A stretch of 64,000 nucleotides of DNA, taken from assembly GCF_021531375.1 (NCBI RefSeq), contig NZ_JADYTU010000009.1, positions 1 through 64,000 of the forward strand. The letters run 5' to 3'. The stretch comes from Pseudoflavonifractor phocaeensis (GTDB lineage: Bacteria > Bacillota > Clostridia > Oscillospirales > Oscillospiraceae). The stretch's first letter is position 1. The number at the start of each line of letters is the position of its first letter. Under the pieces are notes generated by a model. It was not told the origin of the DNA. It saw only the letters and a program-made list of their open reading frames with translations, and ran no database searches. This document shows, in pieces, positions 8,433 to 16,439 of the stretch. The translations under genes were made by a program, and so were the position numbers.

Positions 8433-9650
8433 TTATTCCTCGGGTATTTTGTTGTACTGGTCGAAGCGCTTCATGTTGCCCAAGTGGTTTTTCATCACCC
8501 GCAGGCGGCGCTTCAGAGAGGCGTCCTTTTCATAGACCAGGGAGTGGGAATCGGCTCCCGCCCGGATGAGGGCTTTCATCTCCTGGTGGTACTTCTTGGG
8601 GGTGAATTTAAAGGCCACCTTCCGGGGCACCATCCGCCACAGGGAGCGGTTTTTGGTAATTTCCAGCTCCTTGTCCTTCCCCTCGATCCGGTCCTCCACC
8701 ACCAGCTTGGCTATATTATGCCCCGCGCCGGTGACATAGTAGTTGCTCCGGCCCTGGCGGCAGTTGATCTCGAAGGCCTTGTACTTGCCGTCCCGCTGGT
8801 CGTATTTGATGTCGAAGTTGGAAAAGCCGGTAAAGTGGAGGCTCTCCAGCAGGTCCTTGATCTTCTCCTCCAGCGCCTGGTCGTACTCGGTGATGATGAC
8901 GGCGTGGTTGCCGATGCCGTGGGGGGAGTGCTCCTCCAGCAGGACGTGGCCCAGGCACATCATGGTGACCCTGCCGTTGCGGTCGGAGTAGTTGGTCAGC
9001 ACCCGCATGTAGCTGTCGTCGCCGGGGATAAACTCCTGGAGGACCATGTGGTCCTGATACCCGGCGGCGTAGACGTGGTCCAGAGCCTCCAGCAGCTCCT
9101 CCCAGCTCTGGCAGATATACACCTTGGCCAGGGAGTGGTCCCCGCAGGCCCAGTAGGCCACGGAGTCGGCGGGCTTGGCGATGTAGGGCGGGCCCCAGGG
9201 CAGCTGGAAGTCATGGCCCATGGACTTGTCATAGATGAAGGTGGCCGGGTGGTCAATGCCGTGCTCGTCACACAGCTGGTAGAACTTCTCCTTGTTGATA
9301 AGGGTGTTCAGCAGGGATTCCTCAATGTAGGGGGCAATGACGTTGCCGGGCAGGTGGTCCCGGTGGCGGGCGGCCAGCTGGACATAGCTGTCCCCGCAGC
9401 CCAGCAGGAGGACCGTCTTGTCGGAGAACTCCTCCGCCACCGCCCGGGCGTTGCGGAGGAAGGCCTCGTCGCTCTCGTTGTCGGGGCACACCCGGTAGTC
9501 GATGACGGCGCTGCCGTGGCAGGGGAAGGAGGGATACTTGCCGAAAGCGACGGATTTCACGCCGTAGGCCTCGTGGAAGGCCCGGGCCACGCTGTACACG
9601 TTGATGTCGCCGCCGAAGAGCAGCGGCTGGAAGGTGAGAGACTGGTTCAT
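8433..9650 (-). CDS. ATP-grasp carboxylate-amine ligase, D-aspartate ligase-like
   Basis: The 405-residue protein has an N-terminal preATP-grasp region (LFGGDINVYSVARAFHEAYG), the ATP-grasp core (PPYIAKPADSVAY, VLQEFIPGDDSYMRVL, MMCLGHVLLEE) and metal-ligand segment FEINCRQGRSNYYVT. As I remember it, the Enterococcus faecium D-aspartate ligase Asl(fm) has closely similar segments at the N-terminus, FIPGDDSNMRVL and FEINLRQGRSSFFVT. That enzyme attaches the beta-carboxyl of D-Asp to the side-chain amine of L-Lys in peptidoglycan precursors and is encoded beside an aspartate racemase, as here. The function is inferred from family and neighbours, and a different substrate cannot be excluded. No clear Shine-Dalgarno site precedes the ATG. 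Confidence 0.82.
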   Translation of the reverse strand: MNQSLTFQPLLFGGDINVYSVARAFHEAYGVKSVAFGKYPSFPCHGSAVIDYRVCPDNESDEAFLRNARAVAEEFSDKTVLLLGCGDSYVQLAARHRDHLPGNVIAPYIEESLLNTLINKEKFYQLCDEHGIDHPATFIYDKSMGHDFQLPWGPPYIAKPADSVAYWACGDHSLAKVYICQSWEELLEALDHVYAAGYQDHMVLQEFIPGDDSYMRVLTNYSDRNGRVTMMCLGHVLLEEHSPHGIGNHAVIITEYDQALEEKIKDLLESLHFTGFSNFDIKYDQRDGKYKAFEINCRQGRSNYYVTGAGHNIAKLVVEDRIEGKDKELEITKNRSLWRMVPRKVAFKFTPKKYHQEMKALIRAGADSHSLVYEKDASLKRRLRVMKNHLGNMKRFDQYNKIPEE

Positions 9651-9698
9651 AAAACAAATGACTTCCTTTGTGTTTTTTATTTGCGGGATAGGAAAGAT

Positions 9699-10371
9699 AA
9701 ATTTTAGTTTGTTGTTGCGTCATTGAGAGGGATTCCGCTCTGCGGAGCGGGTTTCTTTCTGAGCGATCAGAAAGAAACCAAAGAATCACCGGGGCGGCCA
9801 CGCGCAATTCCATTGCGCTATCCGCGCCGCCCCGGACCCCCATTACGGGAGAGCAGGCGGCCTTGCGTTGTTCGCACTTCGCAAAATATGCCACCCCTCA
9901 CACCGCCTTTTGCTTCGCAAAATGGAGAAGGTTTTACGGGGGATAAGCAATGCAACCCGCCTCGATGGCGTCAAAGCCTGTCAGCAGTTACTTCTTACCC
10001 ACTTGGCCCGCCGGGGCCGCCCGAGGGTGCTTCGTATCGCCAGTAACCTGATGCAGAACGGCGTGCTTTCAGTCCTTGCGGAGGGCACCCCGCGATTGTT
10101 GACGCCGAGGTGCGCTTTGAACAAGGAGAAGCAGAGGCCAATTTCATTGAGCAAAGCGGCAGCGGGCGGAGTTCAGAAAGGTATCCTGTCCTTTGTCCGC
10201 ACCGAACAGTATTCTGCATATTCTTTGATGGCTCCCCACAGGGTCCGGGGCCGAAGCCCCGGGGATCTTTGGGTACTTTCCATCCCTGGAAAGTACCGCG
10301 CCGCAAGCATGACAAGTCATCGCCTTTTGCCAAGCTATCATGTTAAAACATGAGACTATAAACTAAAATTT
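9699..10371. mobile_element. MITE-like element, long copy (673 bp)
   Basis: The ends are AAATTTTAGTTT (9699-9710) and its complement AAACTAAAATTT (10360-10371). The right end shares 14 bases with the two shorter copies at 28.5 and 58.6 kb. The interior differs from them and holds several palindromes: TTTCTTTCTG / CAGAAAGAAA around 9750-9778, a GGGGCGGC / GCCGCCCC arm pair around 9796-9834, GGTACTTTCC / GGAAAGTACC around 10270-10295, and CATGTTAAAACATG near 10345. No convincing protein is encoded. This explains the 719-bp gap between the ATP-grasp gene and the Alr-like gene. The right end overlaps the stop codon of the Alr-like gene. Confidence 0.6.
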
Positions 10372-11437
10372 ACCGGTATTCCGTGGTGAATCCCTTGGCA
10401 AACAGGGGGTCGATCTCAAACACGGCCAGATCGCCGGCGGAGCACTTCATATTGGTCACGTTCAGAACGGTCTCGGTGGCGCCGACGCCGCCCAGAACCC
10501 GTACCCGCTGGTCTCCCACCCGGACGGTGAGCGCCCGGGCCTTCCGCCACCGGCGGACCATGGCCCAGAAGCCGGTCTCCCGGGGCCAGGATACCCCAAA
10601 GCCGTTCTGATAGCCCACGGGGAGGACGGCCACCCGGGTGGGCTTTTTCAGCACCACGGGCTTGTCCGCGCCGATGGTGTGGCCTTTGGGCAGCCAGCGG
10701 ACCTCGGCCACGGGGACCTCACCGTAGCCCACGGTCTTCAGTCCGTCGTCCCGGGTGCGGCGGCACCGGCCCAGAATGGCGGAGCCGGCCCGGACGCCGT
10801 CCAGGCGGGCCTCCTCGTTGTGGAGCAGGGCGAAGGAGCCGGCGGCGTGGACCATGCCGGTCTCAAAGCCGGCGGCGTGGATGGTGTCCAGAACCTGGTG
10901 GAACTGCTCCAACTGCTGTTTGGACTCCGGATCGTTGAGGCGGGCGGCGTGGAGCTGGGTGTAGATGCCCGACAGAGCCACATTGGGCAGGGAGCGGTAG
11001 GCCAGCAGAATCTTTTCCGGCTCGCTGACCAAAAAGCCGCCAAAGCCCATGCCGGTGTCCACCTGGATGTGGGCCTCCACCACGGTGGAGCGGTTCTCCG
11101 CCAGGGCGTTGAGGGCCATCCCCGTGTCCACCGAGGACACGGTGCACACCACGTTCAGATCCACCAGCCGCTCCAGCTCTTCCCGGTCGGTGGTGGAGCG
11201 GAGCATGAGGATCTCCTCGTCCACAAAGCCCGCCTTGCGCAGTTCCTCGGCCTCGGCGATCTCGGACACGGCGAAGCGGCCGATGCCCTCGTCCCGCAGC
11301 AGCTTGGCCAGACGGACGGCGCCGGCCCCGCCGCCGTCTCCCGTCAGCACCCCGTAGACGGCGGCGCCGGCGGCCCGTTCCTTGATGACGGCCAGATTGT
11401 TCTTGACGGCGGACTTTTCGATGACCAGCTTTCGCAT
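10370..11437 (-). CDS. Alanine racemase-like protein lacking catalytic residues
   Basis: The 355-residue protein has the full Alr architecture: a TIM barrel with VDTGMGFGGF, the stretch GMVHAAGSFALLHNEEARLD, GVRAGSAILGR, and a C-terminal beta domain with RVAVLPVGYQNGFGVSWP. The PLP lysine motif of Alr (VxKxxxYGxG) reads VLTGDGGGAG here, with Thr32 where Lys is expected. The catalytic tyrosine region (GYG) reads GADKP (256-260). It is therefore unlikely to racemize alanine, and a binding or regulatory role is possible. The start at 11437 has AGAAGGGAG about 9 bases upstream, and longer frames are rejected. It is divergent from miaB with its own promoter. Its TAA stop overlaps the terminal repeat of a MITE-like element. 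Confidence 0.85.
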   Translation of the reverse strand: MRKLVIEKSAVKNNLAVIKERAAGAAVYGVLTGDGGGAGAVRLAKLLRDEGIGRFAVSEIAEAEELRKAGFVDEEILMLRSTTDREELERLVDLNVVCTVSSVDTGMALNALAENRSTVVEAHIQVDTGMGFGGFLVSEPEKILLAYRSLPNVALSGIYTQLHAARLNDPESKQQLEQFHQVLDTIHAAGFETGMVHAAGSFALLHNEEARLDGVRAGSAILGRCRRTRDDGLKTVGYGEVPVAEVRWLPKGHTIGADKPVVLKKPTRVAVLPVGYQNGFGVSWPRETGFWAMVRRWRKARALTVRVGDQRVRVLGGVGATETVLNVTNMKCSAGDLAVFEIDPLFAKGFTTEYR

Positions 11438-11510
11438 ATGGATGGCTCCCTTCTGTCTGTATGGGACGCCGGCCGGAGCCGACATAACCATTGTAACCAT
11501 GTAATACTTT

Positions 11511-11539
11511 ATTTTACCACTTTCCCGGGAAAAAGGCAA
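11511..11539 (-). promoter_or_regulatory. Promoter of the Alr-like gene
   Basis: On the minus strand, TTGCCT, 17 bases, TAAAAT. This sigma-A type promoter lies about 75 bases upstream of the Alr-like start and back to back with the miaB promoter. Confidence 0.6.
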
Positions 11540-11582
11540 CGCAAAGCTACCCCGCCTTTTAAGGAACCGCGGCCCCTTGCCC

Positions 11583-11611
11583 TTGAGTTTTGGCGAAAAA
11601 AATGGTACAAT
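11583..11611 (+). promoter_or_regulatory. Promoter of miaB
   Basis: TTGAGT, 17 bases, TACAAT, about 60 bases before the miaB start. It matches the sigma-A consensus and is the likely head of the miaB-RAYT-mutS-mutL-miaA-hfq series. Confidence 0.65.
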
Positions 11612-11671
11612 AAAAAATCTGGATACAGGCCCGTTCCGGGGCCCCAAATACCCTGAAACGGGAGGAACAAT

Positions 11672-13084
11672 ATGGAACGCACAACTACCGTCATCCCCCA
11701 GGCCGACGTGGAGCGGCAGCTGGACTGCTGCCGCAAGATCGCCGCCCTCACCGCCCAATGGGACAAGCAGCCCCTGGCCTTTGTGGACACCTACGGCTGC
11801 CAGCAGAACGAGGCCGACTCCGAGCGCATCCGGGGCTATCTGGCCCAGATGGGCTTCGGCTTCACCGACGACGAGGAGCAGGCCCGGATCATCGTCATCA
11901 ACACCTGCGCCATCCGGGAGCACGCCGAGCAGCGGGTGCTGGGCAACGTGGGCGCTCTGGTCCATGTGAAGCGCCGCCATCCCGAGCAGCTTATCTGCCT
12001 GTGCGGCTGCATGATGCAGGAGCAGCACGTGGCCGACAAGATCCGCCAGTCCTACCGCCATGTGGACCTGGTCTTCGGTCCCCATGCCCTGTGGAAATTC
12101 CCCGAGATGATCCACACCCTGCTGACCCAGCGGGGACGCATCTTCTCCAACGCCGACGAGGCGGGCTCCATCGCCGAGGGCATCCCCGTGGTCCGGCAGG
12201 ACAGCGTCAAGGCCTGGGTGTCCATCATGTACGGCTGCAACAACTTCTGCGCCTACTGCATCGTCCCCTACGTCCGGGGCCGGGAGCGCTCCCGGAAGCC
12301 GGAGGACATCCTGGCCGAGGTGCGCGCGCTGGTGGCCGAGGGCTATAAGGACATCACCCTCCTGGGCCAGAACGTCAACTCCTACGGCAAGGACATGGAG
12401 GAGCCCATGGACTTCTCCGACCTGCTGGAGCAGGTCAACGCCATCCCCGGGGACTTTCTCATCCGGTTCATGACCTCCCACCCCAAGGACGCCACCCACA
12501 AGCTCTTTGAGACCATGGCCCGGTGCGAAAAGGTGGCCCCGGTCCTCCACCTGCCCGTCCAGGCGGGCAACGACCGGGTGCTGAAGGTGATGAACCGCCG
12601 CCACACCCGGGAGCAGTACCTGGAAAAGATCCGGGACCTGAAGTCCCTGATCCCCGATATCGTCCTCACCTCCGACATCATCGTGGGCTTCCCCGGGGAG
12701 ACCACGGAGGAATTTGAGGACACCCTGAAGGTGCTGGAGGAGGTGCGCTACGACGCCCTGTTCACCTTCATCTTCTCCCCCCGGGTGGGCACCCCCGCCG
12801 CCAAGATGGACGACCCCATGTCCCACCAGGAGAAGCTGGCCAATTTCAACCGCCTGCTGGCCCTCCAGGACGCCATTTCCGAGGAGAAGCACGCCGCCTA
12901 TATCGGGAAAACGGTGCGCTGCCTGATCGACGGGGAGTCCGACGACGCCCGCTACGACCTCACCGCCCGCACGCCTGGCAACCGCCTGGTCCGGGTGGTG
13001 GGAGACAAGTCCGCCATCGGCCAGTTCCGGGACGTGAAGATCACCGACGCCAACAAGTGGTCCCTGTTCGGGGAACTGGTGTGA
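11672..13084 (+). CDS. miaB: tRNA-2-methylthio-N6-dimethylallyladenosine synthase
   Basis: The 470-residue radical-SAM methylthiotransferase acts on i6A37 of tRNAs reading UNN codons. Domains in order are the N-terminal MTTase domain with three cluster cysteines (DTYGCQQNEADSE, INTCAIREHAEQR, LCGCMMQEQ), the radical SAM core with CX3CX2C (YGCNNFCAYCIVPYVRGRE), and a C-terminal TRAM domain (about 405-470). GGGAGGAAC precedes the start. It shares one base with the downstream transposase start and heads a syntenic miaB-mutS-mutL-miaA-hfq cluster. MiaA, further down, makes the substrate of MiaB. Confidence 0.97.
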   Translation: MERTTTVIPQADVERQLDCCRKIAALTAQWDKQPLAFVDTYGCQQNEADSERIRGYLAQMGFGFTDDEEQARIIVINTCAIREHAEQRVLGNVGALVHVKRRHPEQLICLCGCMMQEQHVADKIRQSYRHVDLVFGPHALWKFPEMIHTLLTQRGRIFSNADEAGSIAEGIPVVRQDSVKAWVSIMYGCNNFCAYCIVPYVRGRERSRKPEDILAEVRALVAEGYKDITLLGQNVNSYGKDMEEPMDFSDLLEQVNAIPGDFLIRFMTSHPKDATHKLFETMARCEKVAPVLHLPVQAGNDRVLKVMNRRHTREQYLEKIRDLKSLIPDIVLTSDIIVGFPGETTEEFEDTLKVLEEVRYDALFTFIFSPRVGTPAAKMDDPMSHQEKLANFNRLLALQDAISEEKHAAYIGKTVRCLIDGESDDARYDLTARTPGNRLVRVVGDKSAIGQFRDVKITDANKWSLFGELV

Positions 13085-13590
13085 TGGCGAGGCTGCCGGA
13101 ACGAAAGCATACCCGCCTGAGAAGCTATGATTACAGCCGGGATGGGGCGTATTTTGTCACGACCAATGTGCGGGATAACCGCTGTCTGCTGTCTGCCGTT
13201 CGGGTAGGGCGGGGGCTTGCCCCCGCCGAACCTGAATTGACCGCCTTGGGAGAAATCGCTCAGACGCAGATTTTGGATCTCTCCCGGCGTTATCCCTATG
13301 TGGCGGTGGATAAATATGTGGTTATGCCAAACCATGTCCATATGATCCTGCTTTTTCAGGACGGGGCGGCGGGGGCCAGCCCCCGCCCTACCCTGATGCA
13401 GGTGATCGGTGCGTTTAAATCCGTGACGGCCCGCCTGTGCAATCAAGCCCAAAATACTCCGGGCGAGAAGTTTTGGCAGGATTCTTTTTATGAAAGCGTC
13501 CTGCGAAGCGACAAAGCTTACCAAAACGCCTGGAATTACATCGACGCCAACCCCGCCAAGTGGGCGGAGGACAAATATTACGTCCCGTGA
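13084..13590 (+). CDS. REP-associated tyrosine transposase (RAYT, Y1/HUH family)
   Basis: The 168-residue protein has the HUH motif MPNHVHMILL (His84, His86). A C-terminal WNYIDANPAKW segment supplies the likely catalytic Tyr152. An N-terminal segment, YDYSRDGAYFVTTNVRDN, is typical of IS200-related TnpA-REP proteins, which cut and move single-stranded REP hairpins. Residues 41-48 (VGRGLAPA) and 95-102 (AAGASPRP) are translations of two REP palindromes in opposite orientation, both in loops. The ATG overlaps the miaB stop (TGATG), so it is translationally coupled. The gene interrupts the usual miaB-mutS adjacency, and it is the only transposase gene in the window. Confidence 0.88.
   Translation: MARLPERKHTRLRSYDYSRDGAYFVTTNVRDNRCLLSAVRVGRGLAPAEPELTALGEIAQTQILDLSRRYPYVAVDKYVVMPNHVHMILLFQDGAAGASPRPTLMQVIGAFKSVTARLCNQAQNTPGEKFWQDSFYESVLRSDKAYQNAWNYIDANPAKWAEDKYYVP
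13204..13228 (+). repeat. REP palindrome inside the RAYT gene (forward)
   Basis: GTA followed by a perfect 9-bp stem GGCGGGGGC-TT-GCCCCCGCC. Translated in frame as VGRGLAPA. Confidence 0.9.
13368..13391 (-). repeat. REP palindrome inside the RAYT gene (reverse)
   Basis: Stem GGCGGGGGC-CA-GCCCCCGCC followed by CTAC, the mirror orientation of the copy at 13204. Together the two make an inverted pair within the transposase coding sequence. Confidence 0.9.
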
Positions 13591-13599
13591 CCGGGCAGG

Positions 13600-13695
13600 G
13601 CGGACGGCGGGGCGTCCGGAGGCCGCCCCCTACAAAAGATGAGAATACGCGCCTGCGCAGGGGCCGGCGTCCCCGACGGCCCGCCGTCGAATTCC
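13600..13695. repeat. GC-rich palindromes between RAYT and mutS
   Basis: Contains GGGGCGTCCGGAGGCCGCCC followed by CCTAC, the reverse of the GTAGGGGGCGGCC...GACGCCCC family seen at 18.5, 28.6 and 58.7 kb, then further GC-rich partial inverted repeats. No gene is seen here. Confidence 0.6.
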
Positions 13696-13750
13696 CCCAT
13701 TCCAGACAAGAACGACCTTTAACCACACAAAACAGAAAGACGGTGAACCC

Positions 13751-16360
13751 ATGGCTGACCTCACCCCCATGATGCAGCAATATCTGGACATGAAGGCCCG
13801 GAACCCGGACTCCATCCTCTTTTTCCGTCTGGGCGATTTTTATGAGATGTTCAACGAGGACGCCAAGCTGGTGTCCAAGGAGCTGGACCTGACTCTGACC
13901 ACCCGGGACCGGAACAAGCCTCCGGAGGAGCGCACTCCCATGTGCGGGGTGCCCTACCACTCCTGCGACAGCTACATCGCCCGGCTCATCGCCAAGGGCT
14001 ACAAGGTGGCCATCTGCGAGCAGACCGAGGACCCGGCCCTGGCAAAGGGTCTGGTGGACCGGGACATCATCCGGGTGGTCACCCCCGGCACCGTCATCGC
14101 CTCCTCCATGCTGGAGGAGGGGAAGAACAACTATATCTGCGGCATCTACGCCGACTCCGCCGTCTGGGGCCTGTGCCTGTGCGACATCTCCACCGGCGAG
14201 GTGTACGCCACCTCCTTCCCCGCCGGGACGGAGGCCCAGGACCATCTGGAAAACGAGCTGGGCCGGTTCCACCCCGCCGAGGCGGTGCTGTCCGACGGGG
14301 CCTACCACGCCGACGGCCTGGTGGACTTTCTGCGGGAGCGGCTGGACTGTTCCTGCGAGAACGGGGGCGAAGGCCGCTTCCGGCTGGGCGCCGCCCGTCC
14401 CCTGGTGGAAAAGCAGTTCAAGACCGGCCTGGACACCCTCCCCGAGGGGGATACCGGGGCGGTCCAGGCGGCAGGGGGCCTGCTGGCCTACCTGTATGAG
14501 ACCCAAAAGACCGATTTGTCCCACATCGCCAACTTTACCTATTACACCTCGGAGCAGTTCATGGAGCTGGACCTCACCGCCCGCCAGACTCTGGAGCTCA
14601 CCGCCACCCTGCGCTCCAAGGACAAGAAGGGCTCCCTGCTGTGGGTGCTGGACAAGACCAAGACCGCCATGGGCGGCCGGCTCATCCGGGGCTGGATGGA
14701 GCGGCCCCTCCTCTCCCCTGTCCAGATCGGTCGGCGGCAGCAGGCGGTGAGCGATCTGGTGGAGGACATCATCACCCGGGAGGAGCTGTCCCTCACCCTG
14801 CGGGAGGTCACCGACCTGGAGCGGCTCATCGGCCGGGTAGTCTACGGCTCCGCGGGGGGGCGGGATCTGGCGGCTTTGGCCAACGGCCTGGGAAAGCTGC
14901 CCCGGCTCCGGGAACTGCTGGAGGGCTGCTCCTCCGCCCTGCTCCGGTCCCTGCGGGAGGAGCTGGACGACCTGCCCCAGCTCCGGGACCTGCTGGGCCG
15001 GGCCCTGGTGGACGAGCCCCCCTTCTCCGTCCGGGAGGGCGGCTTCATCCGCTCTGGCTACGACCAGGAGGTGGACCGGCTCCGGGACCTGCTGGACCAC
15101 TCCGCCGAAAAGCTGGCGGAGCTGGAGGTCCGCACCAAGGAGCAGACGGGCATCAAGAACATGAAGGTCAAGTCCAACAAGGTCTTTGGCTACTACATCG
15201 AGGTGGCCAAGTCCCAGATCGACCTGGTGCCCGCCGACTGGACCCGAAAGCAGACCACGGTGAACGCCGAGCGGTACATCTCCCAGGAGCTGAAGGAGCT
15301 GGAGCACGCCATCCTCTCCGCCGAGGACAAGGTCACCGCCCTGGAGTACCAGCTCTTCTGTGAGCTGAAAGAGCAGGTCTGCGCCCAGGTGGCCAGAATT
15401 CAAAAGTCCGCCGCCGCCGTGGCCCAGGTGGACGTGCTCAACTCCTTTGCCGCGGTGGCCGCCGCCAACAATTACTGTATGCCTCTGGTGGACACCTCCG
15501 ATGTGCTGAACATCCAGGAGGGCCGCCATCCCGTGGTGGAAAAGGTGCTGAAAAACACCCTGTTCGTCCCAAACGACACCCACATGGACTGCGGCGGCGA
15601 CCTGTGCGCCATTATCACCGGCCCCAACATGGCGGGCAAGTCCACCTATATGCGCCAGGTGGCCCTCATCGTCCTCATGGCCCAGATGGGCTCCTTCGTC
15701 CCCGCCAAGTCCGCCCACATCGGCGTGGTGGACCGGGTGTTCACCCGCATCGGGGCCAGCGACGACCTGTCCGCCGGCCAGTCCACCTTTATGGTGGAGA
15801 TGACCGAGGTGGCCGCCCTGCTGAAAAACGCCACAAAGAAGTCCCTGCTCATCCTGGACGAGATCGGCCGGGGTACCTCCACCTACGACGGCATGGCCAT
15901 TGCCCGGGCCGTTCTGGAGTACTGCGCCGACCCCCGGCGGCTGGGGGCCAAGACCCTCTTCGCCACCCACTACCACGAGCTGACCGCCCTGGAGGGCCAG
16001 ATCCCCGGGGTGAAGAACTACAACATCGCCGCCAAGAAGCGGGGCTCCGATGTGATCTTCCTGCGGAAGATCGTCCGGGGCGGCGCGGACCAGAGCTACG
16101 GCGTGGAGGTGGCCAAGCTGGCCGGGGTCCCCGACCGGGTCATACGCCGGGCCCGGGAGATCCTGGAGGAGCTGGAGAGCGGAAACGGGACTGAACCGGT
16201 AGGGCGGGGGCAAGCCCCCGCCGCCGATGACCAGATATCCCTCATGGACCTGGGCAGCCAGACCGTGCTGAAAAAGCTGCGCCTGACCGACGTGAACGTC
16301 CTCTCCCCCATCGAGGCCCTGAACCTGCTGGCCGAGCTGAAGCAGGACATGAACGGGTGA
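13751..16360 (+). CDS. mutS: DNA mismatch repair protein MutS
   Basis: The 869-residue mismatch-recognition ATPase forms a dimeric clamp and recruits MutL. Domain I carries the mismatch-reading motif GDFYEMF (near residue 30). A connector, lever and clamp follow. The ATPase has Walker A GPNMAGKST, Walker B LLILDEIGRGTST and FATHYHEL. Near the C-terminus residues 816-823 (VGRGQAPA) are the in-frame translation of a REP hairpin, in the flexible linker between ATPase and C-terminal tail. The reading frame is intact, so activity is probably kept. The Shine-Dalgarno site is weak. mutL follows after 79 bases. Confidence 0.97.
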   Translation: MADLTPMMQQYLDMKARNPDSILFFRLGDFYEMFNEDAKLVSKELDLTLTTRDRNKPPEERTPMCGVPYHSCDSYIARLIAKGYKVAICEQTEDPALAKGLVDRDIIRVVTPGTVIASSMLEEGKNNYICGIYADSAVWGLCLCDISTGEVYATSFPAGTEAQDHLENELGRFHPAEAVLSDGAYHADGLVDFLRERLDCSCENGGEGRFRLGAARPLVEKQFKTGLDTLPEGDTGAVQAAGGLLAYLYETQKTDLSHIANFTYYTSEQFMELDLTARQTLELTATLRSKDKKGSLLWVLDKTKTAMGGRLIRGWMERPLLSPVQIGRRQQAVSDLVEDIITREELSLTLREVTDLERLIGRVVYGSAGGRDLAALANGLGKLPRLRELLEGCSSALLRSLREELDDLPQLRDLLGRALVDEPPFSVREGGFIRSGYDQEVDRLRDLLDHSAEKLAELEVRTKEQTGIKNMKVKSNKVFGYYIEVAKSQIDLVPADWTRKQTTVNAERYISQELKELEHAILSAEDKVTALEYQLFCELKEQVCAQVARIQKSAAAVAQVDVLNSFAAVAAANNYCMPLVDTSDVLNIQEGRHPVVEKVLKNTLFVPNDTHMDCGGDLCAIITGPNMAGKSTYMRQVALIVLMAQMGSFVPAKSAHIGVVDRVFTRIGASDDLSAGQSTFMVEMTEVAALLKNATKKSLLILDEIGRGTSTYDGMAIARAVLEYCADPRRLGAKTLFATHYHELTALEGQIPGVKNYNIAAKKRGSDVIFLRKIVRGGADQSYGVEVAKLAGVPDRVIRRAREILEELESGNGTEPVGRGQAPAADDQISLMDLGSQTVLKKLRLTDVNVLSPIEALNLLAELKQDMNG
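16199..16222 (+). repeat. REP palindrome inside mutS
   Basis: GTA plus stem GGCGGGGGC-AA-GCCCCCGCC. It is in frame and adds about nine residues to the MutS linker. Confidence 0.9.
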
Positions 16361-16439
16361 GGATGCCTGTGATCCCCTTGTATTTTGATGATATATTGTA
16401 TTCTTTCGACCGTATATAACGCTAAGTAGAGGTGTTGTA

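Noticed and set aside
9723-10353. Several 80-160 codon frames in the gap before the Alr-like gene
   Set aside because: Arg/Pro-rich, overlapping in several frames, across palindromes. No ribosome sites or family resemblance are seen, so the gap is treated as the inside of a repeat element.
11438-12892. N-terminal extension of the Alr-like frame to 840 codons
   Set aside because: The extension is antisense to miaB; a good ribosome site and the family N-terminus place the start at 11437.
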